DNA of 64,000 nucleotides from an uncultured Clostridia bacterium. Its GTDB lineage: Bacteria > Bacillota > Clostridia > Christensenellales > Borkfalkiaceae. Every line of letters starts with the position of its first letter. The first letter of the stretch is position 1. This document shows, piece after piece, positions 52,562 through 61,610 of the stretch. Where the stretch lies: contig CANRIK010000004.1 of the NCBI GenBank assembly GCA_947630705.1, positions 43,007 to 107,006 on the forward strand. Reading direction: 5' to 3'. The notes beneath the pieces are model-generated. The model made no database searches. It saw only the letters and a program-made list of their open reading frames with translations, and was not told the origin of the DNA. Made by a program: the position numbers and the translations under genes.

Positions 52562-53448
52562 ATTCTTTTCAAACCGGCCCTGTCGATTTCTCTCTGTAAT
52601 TTTATTTTGTTCTCTTCGGAGAGCTCCGTCAGCGGCGAACGGGGTATTCCGGCGTCAAAGCCCAACATATTGTATGCGGCTTTTATGGGAATGGGGTTCA
52701 CTTCAAGGAAGCAAGCGTCTTCGAGAGGGAGCAAAAAGTCCTGAACTTCGTTTGCCTCGTCCAGCTTGTTGAGCTTCACGAGGTTATACATCTTTTTGAC
52801 GAGCGAGGGAGCTATGTTCGAGGTGACCGAAATCAGACCGGCTCCGCCTATGGCGAGCATCGGCAGGTTCAAAAAATCTTCGCCCGAATACAAATCGAGT
52901 TTTCCCCTTATGCGCCTCATCGTTTCCACGACCTGCGCCATGTTTCCGCTCGCCTCTTTTATTCCGGCCATATTCGGGATATCGGCAAGTCTCTCCGCCG
53001 TTTCAGGAAGTATATTCACCGCCGTTCTCGAAGGCACGTTATAGGCGATAACGGGTATTTTAACGGAATCGCACACCGCCTTGTAATATTCGTAAAGGCC
53101 GTTTTGCGTGCATTTGTTGTAATAGGGAGTGACCACGAGCACTCCGTCTGCACCGAGTTTTTCGGCGCGGACGCTCGCCGCAACCGCCTTTTTGGTATCG
53201 TTGCTCCCCGTGCCGACTATAATTTTTATTTTACCTTTGAAATTTTTGACGGTGAACTCAATGACCTGAACTTTTTCCTCCTCGGTCATTGTGGCCGGCT
53301 CGCCCGTCGTTCCCAGCACGACCACGGCGTCCGTTCCGCCGCTTATCTGATAGTCTATCATTCTGCCGAGTTCGGGAAGATTTACTCCTCCGTCCTCGAA
53401 AAACGGCGTTATCATCGCCGTAATGATTCCGCTGCAAAATCCTGTCAT
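52558..53448 (-). CDS. dapA: 4-hydroxy-tetrahydrodipicolinate synthase
   Basis: Condenses pyruvate with aspartate semialdehyde. TIM barrel of 296 residues with GIITAMITPFFEDGGVN, GTTGEPATMTEEE, VIAYNVPSRTAVNI (catalytic Tyr) and MAGIKEASGNM (Schiff-base Lys near 163). The ATG at 53448 follows AAAGGGG; a further in-frame ATG at 53475 lies upstream of that SD and is not used. asd lies 121 bases upstream in the same direction. Confidence 0.97.
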   Translation of the reverse strand: MTGFCSGIITAMITPFFEDGGVNLPELGRMIDYQISGGTDAVVVLGTTGEPATMTEEEKVQVIEFTVKNFKGKIKIIVGTGSNDTKKAVAASVRAEKLGADGVLVVTPYYNKCTQNGLYEYYKAVCDSVKIPVIAYNVPSRTAVNILPETAERLADIPNMAGIKEASGNMAQVVETMRRIRGKLDLYSGEDFLNLPMLAIGGAGLISVTSNIAPSLVKKMYNLVKLNKLDEANEVQDFLLPLEDACFLEVNPIPIKAAYNMLGFDAGIPRSPLTELSEENKIKLQREIDRAGLKRI

Positions 53449-53569
53449 AAAAACCCCTTTCCGCGCGAAATGCACGGTCTATCGTAGTATCATTATATGC
53501 GTCGCTTCGAATTTTCGCGGTTTGGCGTTCCTCGTCTTGCGTATCGAAACGACGGCTTTTTCGGATTTT

Positions 53570-54646
53570 CTAATCGAAATAGCCCTTTGCCGCCAGCAGT
53601 TCCGCCAGCAGAACGGCGCCTCCCGCCGCTCCGCGCAGAGTGTTGTGCGAAAAACCTATGAATTTATAGTCGTAAACGCTGTCCTCGCGAAGCCGTCCGG
53701 CGCATACGGCCATACCGTTTTCGGTATTTCTGTCGAGCTTGGGCTGAGGTCGGTCGTCCTCTTCGAAGTAATGAATGAATCTGACGGGAGCGGAGGGCAG
53801 CCGAAGCGCCTGAGGCTGACCGGAAAATTCCGCCCATTCCTTTAAAATCTGTTCCTTGGTAGGCTTGTTTTTGAATTTCACGAAAACCGCCGCGGTATGT
53901 CCGTCGGAGACGGGAACTCTCAAACACTGCGCCGTAATTTTAGGCGAGGCCGCCGGAATTATCCTGCCGCCCTCGACGGTTCCCCAGATTTTAAGAGGCT
54001 CTTTTTCGCTCTTTTCCTCCTCGCCGCCGATATAAGGTATAACGTTGTCTATAATTTCCGGCATTGTTGCAAAGGTCTTGCCGGCGCCCGATATCGCCTG
54101 ATATGTGCATACGGCCACGCTCTCTATTCCGAATTTTTTGAGGGGGTGGAGGAGGGGAACGTAGGATTGGAGAGAGCAATTCGATTTTACTGCGATAAAT
54201 CCCCTCTTCGTGCCGAGCCGTTTTTTCTGCGCGGCTATAATTTCGAGGTGTTCCGCGTTCACTTCGGGAATAATCATGGGCACGTCGTCCGTGAATCGGT
54301 GCGCCGAATTGTTTGAAACTATGGGACATTCGGCCTTTGCGTAGCTCTCTTCGAGCGCGCGTATCTTGTCCTTGGGCATATTTACGGCGCAGAAGCAGAA
54401 ATCTACCGATTTTGCTATTTTAAGCATATCCGCGGTGGCGTCGAGCACGGTCATGTCGGCAAATTTTTCCGGCATAGGCTCGGCAAGCTGCCACATTTTG
54501 ATTGCGTCTTTGTACTTTTTGCCGGCGGACTTTTCGGAAGCCGCAAGACACACTACGTTGAATTGAGGATGATTTTTCAGTAAAAGCAAGAATCTCTGAC
54601 CGACCATGCCTGTGGCGCCGATTACGCCAACGTTGAATTTTTTCAT
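53570..54646 (-). CDS. asd: Aspartate-semialdehyde dehydrogenase (archaeal/fungal-type)
   Basis: Reduces aspartyl phosphate to the semialdehyde, the branch point to lysine/DAP, threonine and methionine. 358 residues. NADP-binding start VGVIGATGMVGQRFLLLL; active-site Cys in IAVKSNCSLQSYVPLLHPLK; SDGHTAAVFVKF with the catalytic His. This is the longer archaeal/fungal-type sequence rather than the usual bacterial form. ACGGAG precedes the ATG. It is the first gene after the lysine riboswitch. Confidence 0.94.
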   Translation of the reverse strand: MKKFNVGVIGATGMVGQRFLLLLKNHPQFNVVCLAASEKSAGKKYKDAIKMWQLAEPMPEKFADMTVLDATADMLKIAKSVDFCFCAVNMPKDKIRALEESYAKAECPIVSNNSAHRFTDDVPMIIPEVNAEHLEIIAAQKKRLGTKRGFIAVKSNCSLQSYVPLLHPLKKFGIESVAVCTYQAISGAGKTFATMPEIIDNVIPYIGGEEEKSEKEPLKIWGTVEGGRIIPAASPKITAQCLRVPVSDGHTAAVFVKFKNKPTKEQILKEWAEFSGQPQALRLPSAPVRFIHYFEEDDRPQPKLDRNTENGMAVCAGRLREDSVYDYKFIGFSHNTLRGAAGGAVLLAELLAAKGYFD

Positions 54647-54722
54647 AAATACTCCGTTACTTGATTTCAGATAATCAAAAAGGGACAGCTGTCCGCCGCC
54701 CTAAAATAAATTTACGATAAGG

Positions 54723-54894
54723 GCAAATAGCGCAACACGTAAAGTGACAGTCGCATAGGTATTGACCCATGCGCCCGACGCGGTGGGAAACCGAATCTCG
54801 GCGGCGGCGCCCTTTTACCGCGGAATAAAGGCGGAATTTTCTCCCTTAAATTCCTATCCGCGGCTACTTTTGCCCGTCCGCTCCTCTGATTTGC
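54723..54894 (-). promoter_or_regulatory. Lysine riboswitch (L box)
   Basis: About 172-base aptamer upstream of asd-dapA-dapB. On the minus strand P1 is formed by GCAAAT (54894-54889) and ATTTGC (54728-54723). Within it are L-box segments: AGAGGAGCGGAC, AAAAGTAGCC, GGCGCCGCCGCCGAG, and the P5 region GCATGGGTCAATACCTATGC followed by ACTGTCAC. These match the order and wording of the Bacillus lysC L box. The expression platform (54647-54722) has GCCCT/AGGGC and a GGACAGCTGTCC palindrome followed by CTTTTT, so transcription termination is likely, though the terminator stem is short. Confidence 0.88.
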
Positions 54895-54900
54895 AATCCA

Positions 54901-54929
54901 ATAATACCATAACGCAAATTCAATGTAAA
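54901..54929 (-). promoter_or_regulatory. Promoter of the riboswitch-asd-dapA-dapB unit
   Basis: Minus strand: TTTACA (54924-54929), 17-base spacer, TATTAT (54901-54906) with an upstream TG. The predicted transcript start falls right at the 5' strand of riboswitch P1. Confidence 0.82.
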
Positions 54930-54958
54930 GTTTTTTGTGTTCTATGCCTGCAAATTTA

Positions 54959-54987
54959 TTGAAATATTTTTATGATTATGATATTAT
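54959..54987 (+). promoter_or_regulatory. Promoter of the 55-60 kb operon
   Basis: TTGAAA (54959-54964), 17-base spacer, TATTAT (54982-54987). Divergent from the asd promoter; the leader is about 57 bases with AAAGG before the ATG. Confidence 0.65.
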
Positions 54988-55050
54988 TGTATAAAGTGTT
55001 GCGTCGCGCCGCAAAGCAGAAGCCCGACGCGCGTCAGAAAGGTTTAAATT

Positions 55051-56295
55051 ATGGCAGAACTCAACGGAATGCAGGGCAACGAAATTGCCGACGATTTTAA
55101 AAGAAAAAATATATCGCAGGGTCGCTGGTCAGAAGCATGGTCGGTTTTCAAGGCGTCGTTTTGGAAACTTATTGCCCTCAACCTCATAGTCCTAATTACA
55201 TTTGCCCCCGGGATAGCGATAGTATATGTCCGCGCGGCGTATATAACGAGCATCGGAGGGATATATCCTTTCAACGCAACGGTCGGCAACTATCCGCCCG
55301 ATATTCTCATCGGCCTCGCCGAAAGGGTCAATCTCTCGGCCGATATTCTCTTTTATGCTCTGTTTTTTATAGCCGGATTGATAGCTTCCGTCGGTATTTC
55401 GGGCGCGACATATTGCATAAGAAAACTTATTCAGACTCACGGCGAATTTCATTTCAAGAGCTTTTTCCACGGCATAAAGGTCGGCTATTTGAGCACGGCT
55501 GTTCCCGTGACCGCATTCATATTACTCATTTACTCCACGTTCCTCATCGGCGACTGGATGGCTATCGCCCGTGCGACCGGCGAGAATGTGGCGGGAGCCA
55601 TAACTGCTTACGTATTCATAGTAATCGCGGACGTCGTCTGCGGAATCTATCTCGCTTGGGTATTTGCGATTGGCGTAAGTTACAGAGTAAAACTCAAATA
55701 TCTCTTGCGCAACGCGTTTGTGCTCATTTTCGGCACTCCGTTGCAGACGGTATTCATGTGCGGCTTTACTCTTCTCCCCGTATGGCTGATGATGGGCGGC
55801 GGCTTCTGGCAGATAATAGGAATGATTTTCTTCGTATTCATCGGCTTCTCGTTCATGCTGTTGAGCTGGATGAGCTTTGCACAATGGGCGTTCGACCTCT
55901 ATATAGCTCCCGCCGTTCAGACCGAAAAGGAGACGGCGCGTGCGAAGAAGTCGGAAAAGGAGCTTGCCGAAGAAAAGGCGGCGGAGGACAGACAGCGCGC
56001 TCTCGAATTGCTTGCCGCCGGCAAGAGCGAGCTTATTTCGCACCCCATTCTGCCGATAAACCGAGAAGAGAAGTTTGTCGTACTCGGCAAAACTTATACG
56101 CGCGCGAATATTTCGGGCGCGGCGGACGAGAGACGGAAACTCTCCGAAAGTATCTCGGCATACGAAAGGGAGCATGAAAACGACTCCGTTTACGTGGAGT
56201 ACAACAAGATGTTCGCCGACCGCGAAAAGGCTCTCGTTGAAAATCCCAAGGACAAAAAGAAGAAAAAAATCAGTGCGGACAATCTCCTCAAATGA
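55051..56295 (+). CDS. Multi-pass membrane protein, possibly YesL/DUF624-related
   Basis: 414 residues. The first 300 hold six hydrophobic segments (about 38-62, 95-122, 150-170, 180-212, 230-255, 258-280), with a layout reminiscent of DUF624/YesL-type proteins (SFFHGIKVGYLSTAV between helices); I am not sure of the family. The C-terminal 110 residues are cytoplasmic, charged and helical (ARAKKSEKELAEEKAAEDRQ), ending in a Lys-rich tail. First gene of an operon; the methyltransferase gene overlaps by four bases. Confidence 0.65.
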   Translation: MAELNGMQGNEIADDFKRKNISQGRWSEAWSVFKASFWKLIALNLIVLITFAPGIAIVYVRAAYITSIGGIYPFNATVGNYPPDILIGLAERVNLSADILFYALFFIAGLIASVGISGATYCIRKLIQTHGEFHFKSFFHGIKVGYLSTAVPVTAFILLIYSTFLIGDWMAIARATGENVAGAITAYVFIVIADVVCGIYLAWVFAIGVSYRVKLKYLLRNAFVLIFGTPLQTVFMCGFTLLPVWLMMGGGFWQIIGMIFFVFIGFSFMLLSWMSFAQWAFDLYIAPAVQTEKETARAKKSEKELAEEKAAEDRQRALELLAAGKSELISHPILPINREEKFVVLGKTYTRANISGAADERRKLSESISAYEREHENDSVYVEYNKMFADREKALVENPKDKKKKKISADNLLK

Positions 56296-57020
56296 CAAGA
56301 ACTTCCGGCTATTCCGCAATAGGCGGCATATTCGAATATCTGAATTCCGACTGCGACTATCCCCAATGGTCGCAGTATTTAATTAAAACCCTGCGCGAGA
56401 GCGGCGCCGGTCCCGAGGGGCTTGACGTCGGTTGCGGCAACGGCTATTTCACCCGTGCGCTCTGCCGCGCCGGTTACTCGGTAAAGGGAATGGATATTTC
56501 ACCCGAAGCTCTGTCCGCCGCCTCGTTGATATCCGAAAAAGAGGGAGTGAGAACGGAATTTTTACTCGGAGATATAACCAAACTACATTTATGCGGCAGA
56601 GTGGATTTCATAACCGCGATAAACGACTGCATAAATTACGTTCCCGAAAACAAACTTTTGAAAACCTTCAAGGGAGCGGCGGCCAATCTCAAAAAGGGCG
56701 GCATGTTTATATTCGATATCAGCTCCGAATATAAGATTAAAAACATTATCGGCGACAACGTGTTCGTAAAGGACCTCGACAAGGCTACCGTAATATGGTA
56801 TAATACGCTCAAAGAGGACAGAGTGGAGATGGAAATAACCCTCTTTTCTCTCAATCCTGACGGGACGTATTTAAGGAGTGACGAAAAACAGATTCAGTAT
56901 ATACACTCCGAAGCCGCCGTGAAGTCCATGCTCGAAGAAGCCGGCTTTGATGTTCGCACGGAGGGTCACCTCGGCGGCAAAGAAAAGCAGAGAATAAATT
57001 TTATTTGCAGAAAGTTATGA
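56292..57020 (+). CDS. Class I SAM-dependent methyltransferase
   Basis: 242 residues. Motif I is GLDVGCGNGYFTRALCRAGY (about residues 38-57), then VKGMDISPEALSAA (acidic residue binding the ribose), and TAINDCINYV. The N-terminal AIGGIFEYLNSDCDYPQWSQ and the C-terminal SMLEEAGFDVRTE are of the type seen in small-molecule methyltransferases. The substrate is unknown. It overlaps the genes on both sides by four bases (ATGA). Confidence 0.88.
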   Translation: MTRTSGYSAIGGIFEYLNSDCDYPQWSQYLIKTLRESGAGPEGLDVGCGNGYFTRALCRAGYSVKGMDISPEALSAASLISEKEGVRTEFLLGDITKLHLCGRVDFITAINDCINYVPENKLLKTFKGAAANLKKGGMFIFDISSEYKIKNIIGDNVFVKDLDKATVIWYNTLKEDRVEMEITLFSLNPDGTYLRSDEKQIQYIHSEAAVKSMLEEAGFDVRTEGHLGGKEKQRINFICRKL

Positions 57021-57847
57021 ATAAACTCTATAAAAGTCTTGTATACGACATGCAGGTTTCGCTGTCAGTGCTGGAAACTACCGACATGGTGAACGACGCC
57101 ATAAAAATTCACCGTCTCGACGACGCCTCCGCCGAAATTCTGGGCGGAATGTTGACTGCGGCCACTTACATGGCCGGCTGTCTCAAAAGCGAGCGCGGCG
57201 CGGTCTCCCTTACCGTAAAATCGGGGGACGGAAGCGCAACCGTCAGCGTCTCCGGAGATTCGAAGGGACATATCCGCGGCTATATCGACGGCGGCGAAGG
57301 CGGTTTGAAGGGCGGAACGTTGACCGTCATAAAAGACGACGGCTTTTACCGTCCGTTCGTCGGTACGTGCGAGCTTGTCTCTTCCGACGTGTCGCTTAAT
57401 CTGATGGAATATTTTGATATAAGCGAGCAGATACCCACCGCCGTCATGATAGACGTAAAAATAAAAGACGGCAGGTGCGTCGCCGCCGGTGGGGTAATAA
57501 TGCAGCTCATGCCGGGCGTTTCGGAGGAAAATTCCGCCAAAGCCGGAGAAACTATGCAATCCATCCCCGATATCGCAGAAGAAATAGAGCGCGTAGGTGC
57601 GGAGGGCATAATGAACGAGTACTTCACTTCCGAAACGGAGCGCGGCGGAGCGTATCTCACCTTTCCGGAATACAGGTGCAACTGCTCGCGCGGTAAAATC
57701 AGAGACGTCATCGTCTCTCTCGGCAAATCCGAGCTCCAAAGCATAATCTCGCAGGAGGGCGAGGTGAGAGTTCACTGTCACTATTGCAATAAGGACTACG
57801 TATTTACGGAAAAGGACGTGGAGGAAATTTTTGCGGATTCGCAATAA
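57017..57847 (+). CDS. hslO: Redox-regulated chaperone Hsp33
   Basis: Chaperone switched on by oxidation. 276 residues: N-terminal domain (VSVLETTDMVNDAIKIH-type region, here LSVLETTDMVNDAIKIHRL; GGMLTAATYMAGCLK; SGDSKGHIRGYIDGGEGG) and the C-terminal zinc switch with CNCSRGK (C-x-C) and VHCHYCNKDY (C-x2-C), all four Cys present. I start at ATG 57017, which overlaps the previous stop (ATGA); an in-frame TTG at 57005 is less likely. Confidence 0.94.
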   Translation: MNKLYKSLVYDMQVSLSVLETTDMVNDAIKIHRLDDASAEILGGMLTAATYMAGCLKSERGAVSLTVKSGDGSATVSVSGDSKGHIRGYIDGGEGGLKGGTLTVIKDDGFYRPFVGTCELVSSDVSLNLMEYFDISEQIPTAVMIDVKIKDGRCVAAGGVIMQLMPGVSEENSAKAGETMQSIPDIAEEIERVGAEGIMNEYFTSETERGGAYLTFPEYRCNCSRGKIRDVIVSLGKSELQSIISQEGEVRVHCHYCNKDYVFTEKDVEEIFADSQ

Positions 57848-57853
57848 AAACAT

Positions 57854-59515
57854 ATGGCAAAGACCGTAGACATCGATTTAAGCGACGACAGGCTGATAGC
57901 CATCGCCGCGGACATGCTCGATGACCACAACTATATAGGCGCGCTGAAAATGCTCAACAAAAACGCCGAAATCACAGGCAACGACGAAGACAGTTATATG
58001 CTCTACGCCGAAATTTTCGACGACATGGGACTGTATGAGCGCAGTATCCATCACTGGTTCAAGTTTATGGATATAGCGCAATTCAACGAACTGACCGATT
58101 GTTACGAGGGACTTGCCGTGGGCTATATGAACCTCGGCAACGAGCATTTTTCGGCGTATTATTACAATAAGCTCCTGCTTGAAACGGACGAAGTGGACGC
58201 CGCGACGCGAGAACAGATTGTGCGCGACTTCCTCTCAAACGAAGAGAATCCTTTGAAAATTTCCTTCCCACCCGAGCTCGCCGACGTATCCGACGTCATG
58301 AACGAGGGCGTAAACCAGATGAAGAGAGGGGAGTACGATAAGGCTCTCGAAACCTTCGGCGGCATAGCGGAAGGCAATCCCAAATGGAGCACGGCGCACA
58401 ACTATATGGCCATGTGCCATATAATAAGCGACAGGGGAGACAACGCCGAGGCGGAGTGTCTCAACATTCTCGAAAGGGAACCGGAAAACATTCAGGCTCT
58501 TTCGACACTCGCCGCAGTAAAGGCCGAGGCCGGCAGAGAAGATGAAGCTCGCGAACTGACGAGGAGGTTGCTCGCCCTTGACGTGGACAGCTCCGAAGAG
58601 ATTTATAAAATTGCCACCGTCTGCTGTGAAAATAAGATGCATGAAGAGGCGTACGGACTGTTCTGTAAGATGAATCAGGACTTCGCCAACGACCAGAATG
58701 TCCTCTATTTTAAGGCTGTTGCGGCATTCAATTCAAAAAAATTTACCGAGTCCTTCGAGGCTTTCGACAGACTGATGACGATATACCCCGACGCTACGAC
58801 GGCGCAATATTACTATCGGGAAGCGCGCGATATGTACGAGAACGGCGAATGGCGAGAGATGAGTTATTTCTACACTCTTCCGCAGGAGATAAGGGAATCC
58901 ACGCTGAAAATACTTGCCGCATATCTCAAACTTTCCAAAAAACAGGCTGCTCTGCTCGACGACGAGCTCGATATCGAAGGCGCCGTAAAATGGTGCTTCG
59001 ACGAGGCCAATCCTTCCAACTCCGAGGAACTTCAAGTCCTCGCCGCGCAGGCCGCGGTAAAGGCGTTTATGGACGACTATGTGCGCGATCTGCTTCTGCA
59101 CCCGTTTCTTTCGGACAGTCTTAAAATAGATATTCTTATCGCGCTGTGCGAGCGCGGCGAAGAGAATTCGTTCGGCGTGGTGATATGCAACGTTTTTAAA
59201 CGCGTATCCATGCGAAAACTCAACACGGGTTTGAAAAAACGGATAAATTTCATTCGCGCATACTCCCGTCTCGTGGCGCATTTTTCCATCATCGACGACC
59301 GCTACGGCGAGAGGTTTGCCGTCGCCGCCGAGGAGCTATACAAAAAACTCGAAGAGGAGCAAAGGCTGGACGCGGCAAAGGATACCGACGCTCTCACGGC
59401 GGCCATATTCAGCTCTGTCGGCAGCACGGAGACGGGAATAACGAAGAGCAATCTCTGCGCCTTTTTCGGGGTCGAAGAGGAACGCGTGACGGCAATAACA
59501 GGTGAACAATTATGA
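57854..59515 (+). CDS. TPR-repeat protein
   Basis: 553-residue, mostly helical protein with tetratricopeptide repeats over the first two thirds, for example DHNYIGALKMLNKNAEITGN, GEYDKALETFGGIAEGNPKW, and NSKKFTESFEAFDRLMTIYP. No catalytic motif, signal peptide or membrane helix, so it is probably a cytoplasmic scaffold. The family is not recognised. The SD is weak (it starts six bases after hslO). The next gene overlaps by four bases, which suggests the two proteins work together. Confidence 0.8.
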   Translation: MAKTVDIDLSDDRLIAIAADMLDDHNYIGALKMLNKNAEITGNDEDSYMLYAEIFDDMGLYERSIHHWFKFMDIAQFNELTDCYEGLAVGYMNLGNEHFSAYYYNKLLLETDEVDAATREQIVRDFLSNEENPLKISFPPELADVSDVMNEGVNQMKRGEYDKALETFGGIAEGNPKWSTAHNYMAMCHIISDRGDNAEAECLNILEREPENIQALSTLAAVKAEAGREDEARELTRRLLALDVDSSEEIYKIATVCCENKMHEEAYGLFCKMNQDFANDQNVLYFKAVAAFNSKKFTESFEAFDRLMTIYPDATTAQYYYREARDMYENGEWREMSYFYTLPQEIRESTLKILAAYLKLSKKQAALLDDELDIEGAVKWCFDEANPSNSEELQVLAAQAAVKAFMDDYVRDLLLHPFLSDSLKIDILIALCERGEENSFGVVICNVFKRVSMRKLNTGLKKRINFIRAYSRLVAHFSIIDDRYGERFAVAAEELYKKLEEEQRLDAAKDTDALTAAIFSSVGSTETGITKSNLCAFFGVEEERVTAITGEQL

Positions 59516-60354
59516 AATTATATGATTTCGACGGAATGTTCGATGAAAAATTGAGCAAATACATCTCCGAGAACAGCGGAAAATATAAAGAAGAGGAGTG
59601 GGAAGATATAATCCCCGAGCTCTACAAGAAGTTCGGCGACACTAAAATCAAATCCCTCGGCAAAACTCCTCGCGAATTCTATGCGGAAATGTCAGACGCC
59701 GACCTTGTGCGCAGTTTGAAGGCGCATCTTAAAGAGAACGTGCCCGTTTCGGAGTTCCTCTGCACAGAAATCGAAAAGAGGAAATTAACGGACAGTCTCG
59801 TTCCGATGCTCGACGGCGCGGAAGCCGAGCGCGAATACGCCATAAACATAATAGGCGCGGACGACAGAGTTATCGGAAAGTATCTCGAAATTCTCGTGTC
59901 CTCCGACGACGAGGATTTGAAGAACCGACTCGTAGATCTCATAAAGGAAAAGGCCGACCTCGTAACGGACAAGGCTCTCGAAAACTATCGCAACGGCATA
60001 GACAGGGAATATATGTGCGAAATTCTCTCGCGTTCGGTGTTGAGAAGGGACGATATATTCGATATTCTTTTGAAGGAGTTCCGCGGCGACGCCGACAATA
60101 TCCCCATGCACGCGAGCTATCTCGCGGCATACGGAGACGAGCGTGCTCTGCCCTACCTTCTCGACAAGATAGATGAGGAGGGCATATCCTTCATAGAGTA
60201 TCAGGAACTCAAATTCGCAATAGAGTCCTTGGGCGGCGAGTACGAAAAGGAACGCGATTTTTCCTCCGACCCGTATTATCAGCTCATAAAGGGACAGTCT
60301 CCCGACGCCGTAGATCTTTTCGCGGCGTTTCCAGACATATTGAAAAAGGTCTGA
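59512..60354 (+). CDS. Helical (HEAT-like) repeat protein of unknown function
   Basis: 280 residues, acidic and helical. The middle part (about 95-235) has HEAT-like paired helices (REYAINIIGADDRVIGKYLE; NRLVDLIKEKADLVTDKALE; ASYLAAYGDERALPYLLDKI). Segments DIIPELYKKFGDTKIKSLGK and TPREFYAEMSDADLVR near the start may belong to a family-specific domain. Not recognised further. Last gene of the operon, overlapping the TPR gene by four bases and followed by a terminator. Confidence 0.75.
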   Translation: MKLYDFDGMFDEKLSKYISENSGKYKEEEWEDIIPELYKKFGDTKIKSLGKTPREFYAEMSDADLVRSLKAHLKENVPVSEFLCTEIEKRKLTDSLVPMLDGAEAEREYAINIIGADDRVIGKYLEILVSSDDEDLKNRLVDLIKEKADLVTDKALENYRNGIDREYMCEILSRSVLRRDDIFDILLKEFRGDADNIPMHASYLAAYGDERALPYLLDKIDEEGISFIEYQELKFAIESLGGEYEKERDFSSDPYYQLIKGQSPDAVDLFAAFPDILKKV

Positions 60355-60367
60355 AACAAAGATTTTT

Positions 60368-60396
60368 AAAGCTCTCCGCTTTTCGCGGAGAGCTTT
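60368..60396 (+). terminator. Terminator of the 55-60 kb operon
   Basis: 12-bp stem AAAGCTCTCCGC/GCGGAGAGCTTT with loop TTTTC, followed by a T-run. Confidence 0.93.
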
Positions 60397-60484
60397 TTTG
60401 GCGCGGAAAATTCCGTTTCGCGTATTTCCGTAAGGAAGAATAAGGACAAATTTTTAAATCGGACGGCACCTTTGCAGATAAAAG

Positions 60485-60506
60485 CAGCGAGGAATTTTCC
60501 TCGCTG
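60485..60506 (-). terminator. Terminator of ohrR
   Basis: 10-bp stem CAGCGAGGAA/TTCCTCGCTG closed by TT (or eight pairs with AATT), with TTTTTT on the plus side and CTTTT on the minus side, just beyond the ohrR stop. Confidence 0.8.
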
Positions 60507-60514
60507 TTTTTTCA

Positions 60515-60958
60515 TTATTTGTCTTTTGCGGATTCTTGCATAAGTATTTTATATAGAATCTTATACAATTTAACCGCTTCCTCGCCGTCGAGATTTATGC
60601 AACTCGCTATTTTGTCGGGAATTTCCGCCGCGCGTTCACGAAGCTCCATACCTTTTTCGGTAATACTCACGTCGAGCAACCGCTCGTCCAGAGAGCTGCG
60701 CTCCCGTTTCACAAAACCTTTCTTTTCAAGGCTCTTCAAGACGGGGGTCAGCGTTCCCGAATCGAGAAACAGTCTCTCGCCGAGCTCTTTTGCACTGCAT
60801 TTTTCCTTCTCCCAAAAAACCATCATGGCAATGTACTGCGTGTAGGTAAGGTCGAGTTCGTCAAGATACGGGCGATACTTTTTCACGACCTCGCGAGCGC
60901 ACGCATAGAGAGGGAAACATAGTTGATTTTCAAGTTTTAATGCGTCGTATTTATCCAT
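60515..60958 (-). CDS. ohrR: MarR-family organic peroxide regulator, OhrR type
   Basis: 147-residue winged-helix repressor. The N-terminal LKLENQLCFPLYACAREV matches OhrR, whose Cys in QLCF is oxidised by organic peroxides to release DNA; a second Cys lies four residues later. The HTH is CSAKELGERLFLDSGTLTPV with the wing KGFVKRERSSLDERLLDVSI, which also matches OhrR. A glutathione peroxidase gene lies 75 bases upstream in the same direction, so it is the likely regulated partner instead of the usual ohr. Confidence 0.9.
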   Translation of the reverse strand: MDKYDALKLENQLCFPLYACAREVVKKYRPYLDELDLTYTQYIAMMVFWEKEKCSAKELGERLFLDSGTLTPVLKSLEKKGFVKRERSSLDERLLDVSITEKGMELRERAAEIPDKIASCINLDGEEAVKLYKILYKILMQESAKDK

Positions 60959-61033
60959 AATTTACGCCCTGTATATTTCATTTTTCATTTCAATGAGAGT
61001 GGAGAGAGTTTTCCGTCTTGTAGGAGAAGTGCA

Positions 61034-61573
61034 TTATAAAATCGCCTCCACTTGCTTCTTGACTTCCGACATTTTTGTCGTCGGTTCGAAGCGATCAACG
61101 AGATTGCCGTCCTTGTCAATCAAAAATTTCGTGAAATTCCACTTTACTTTGCTGTTGTTTTTGTAGTCCTTGTCGTTCTTTTTTGCGGCTAACGAGACAA
61201 TTTTGCCCATGAAACCGCTGAACCCTTCGAACTTGCTGTTTTCTTCCAACCATTTGTAAAGAGGAATCTGATTTTCGCCGAACACGTCGATTTTGGCGAA
61301 CTGCGGAAAGGTTATGCCGTATCTTCCCGTGCAGAAGGAGTGAATTTCCTCATTGCTCCCGGGCGCTTGCTCGCCGAATTGATTGCAGGGAAAATCGAGA
61401 ATTTCCAAACCGTCCTTTTGATGTTCGGCGTAGAGTTTTTGCAAGCCTTCGTATTGAGGGGTAAATCCGCATCCCGTCGCTGTGTTGACGATGAGAAGTA
61501 CTTTTCCACGATACTCCGAGAGCGAAACATCGCTCCCGTCCTGCGCTTTGACTGTAAAATCATAGACGTTCAT
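61034..61573 (-). CDS. Glutathione peroxidase family thiol peroxidase
   Basis: 179 residues. Reduces hydroperoxides; bacterial members mostly use thioredoxin. Conserved parts: VLLIVNTATGCGFTPQYEGL with the peroxidatic Cys (in place of selenocysteine), LDFPCNQFGEQAPGSNEEI (Gln of the catalytic set) and KWNFTKFLIDKDG with Trp and Asn. Start ATG 61573 has AAGGAG ten bases upstream; a TTG two codons earlier is possible. It lies upstream of ohrR with an inverted repeat in its control region. Confidence 0.95.
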   Translation of the reverse strand: MNVYDFTVKAQDGSDVSLSEYRGKVLLIVNTATGCGFTPQYEGLQKLYAEHQKDGLEILDFPCNQFGEQAPGSNEEIHSFCTGRYGITFPQFAKIDVFGENQIPLYKWLEENSKFEGFSGFMGKIVSLAAKKNDKDYKNNSKVKWNFTKFLIDKDGNLVDRFEPTTKMSEVKKQVEAIL

Positions 61574-61610
61574 AAACAAATATCTCCTTATTATTTGACT
61601 AAATTTAATT

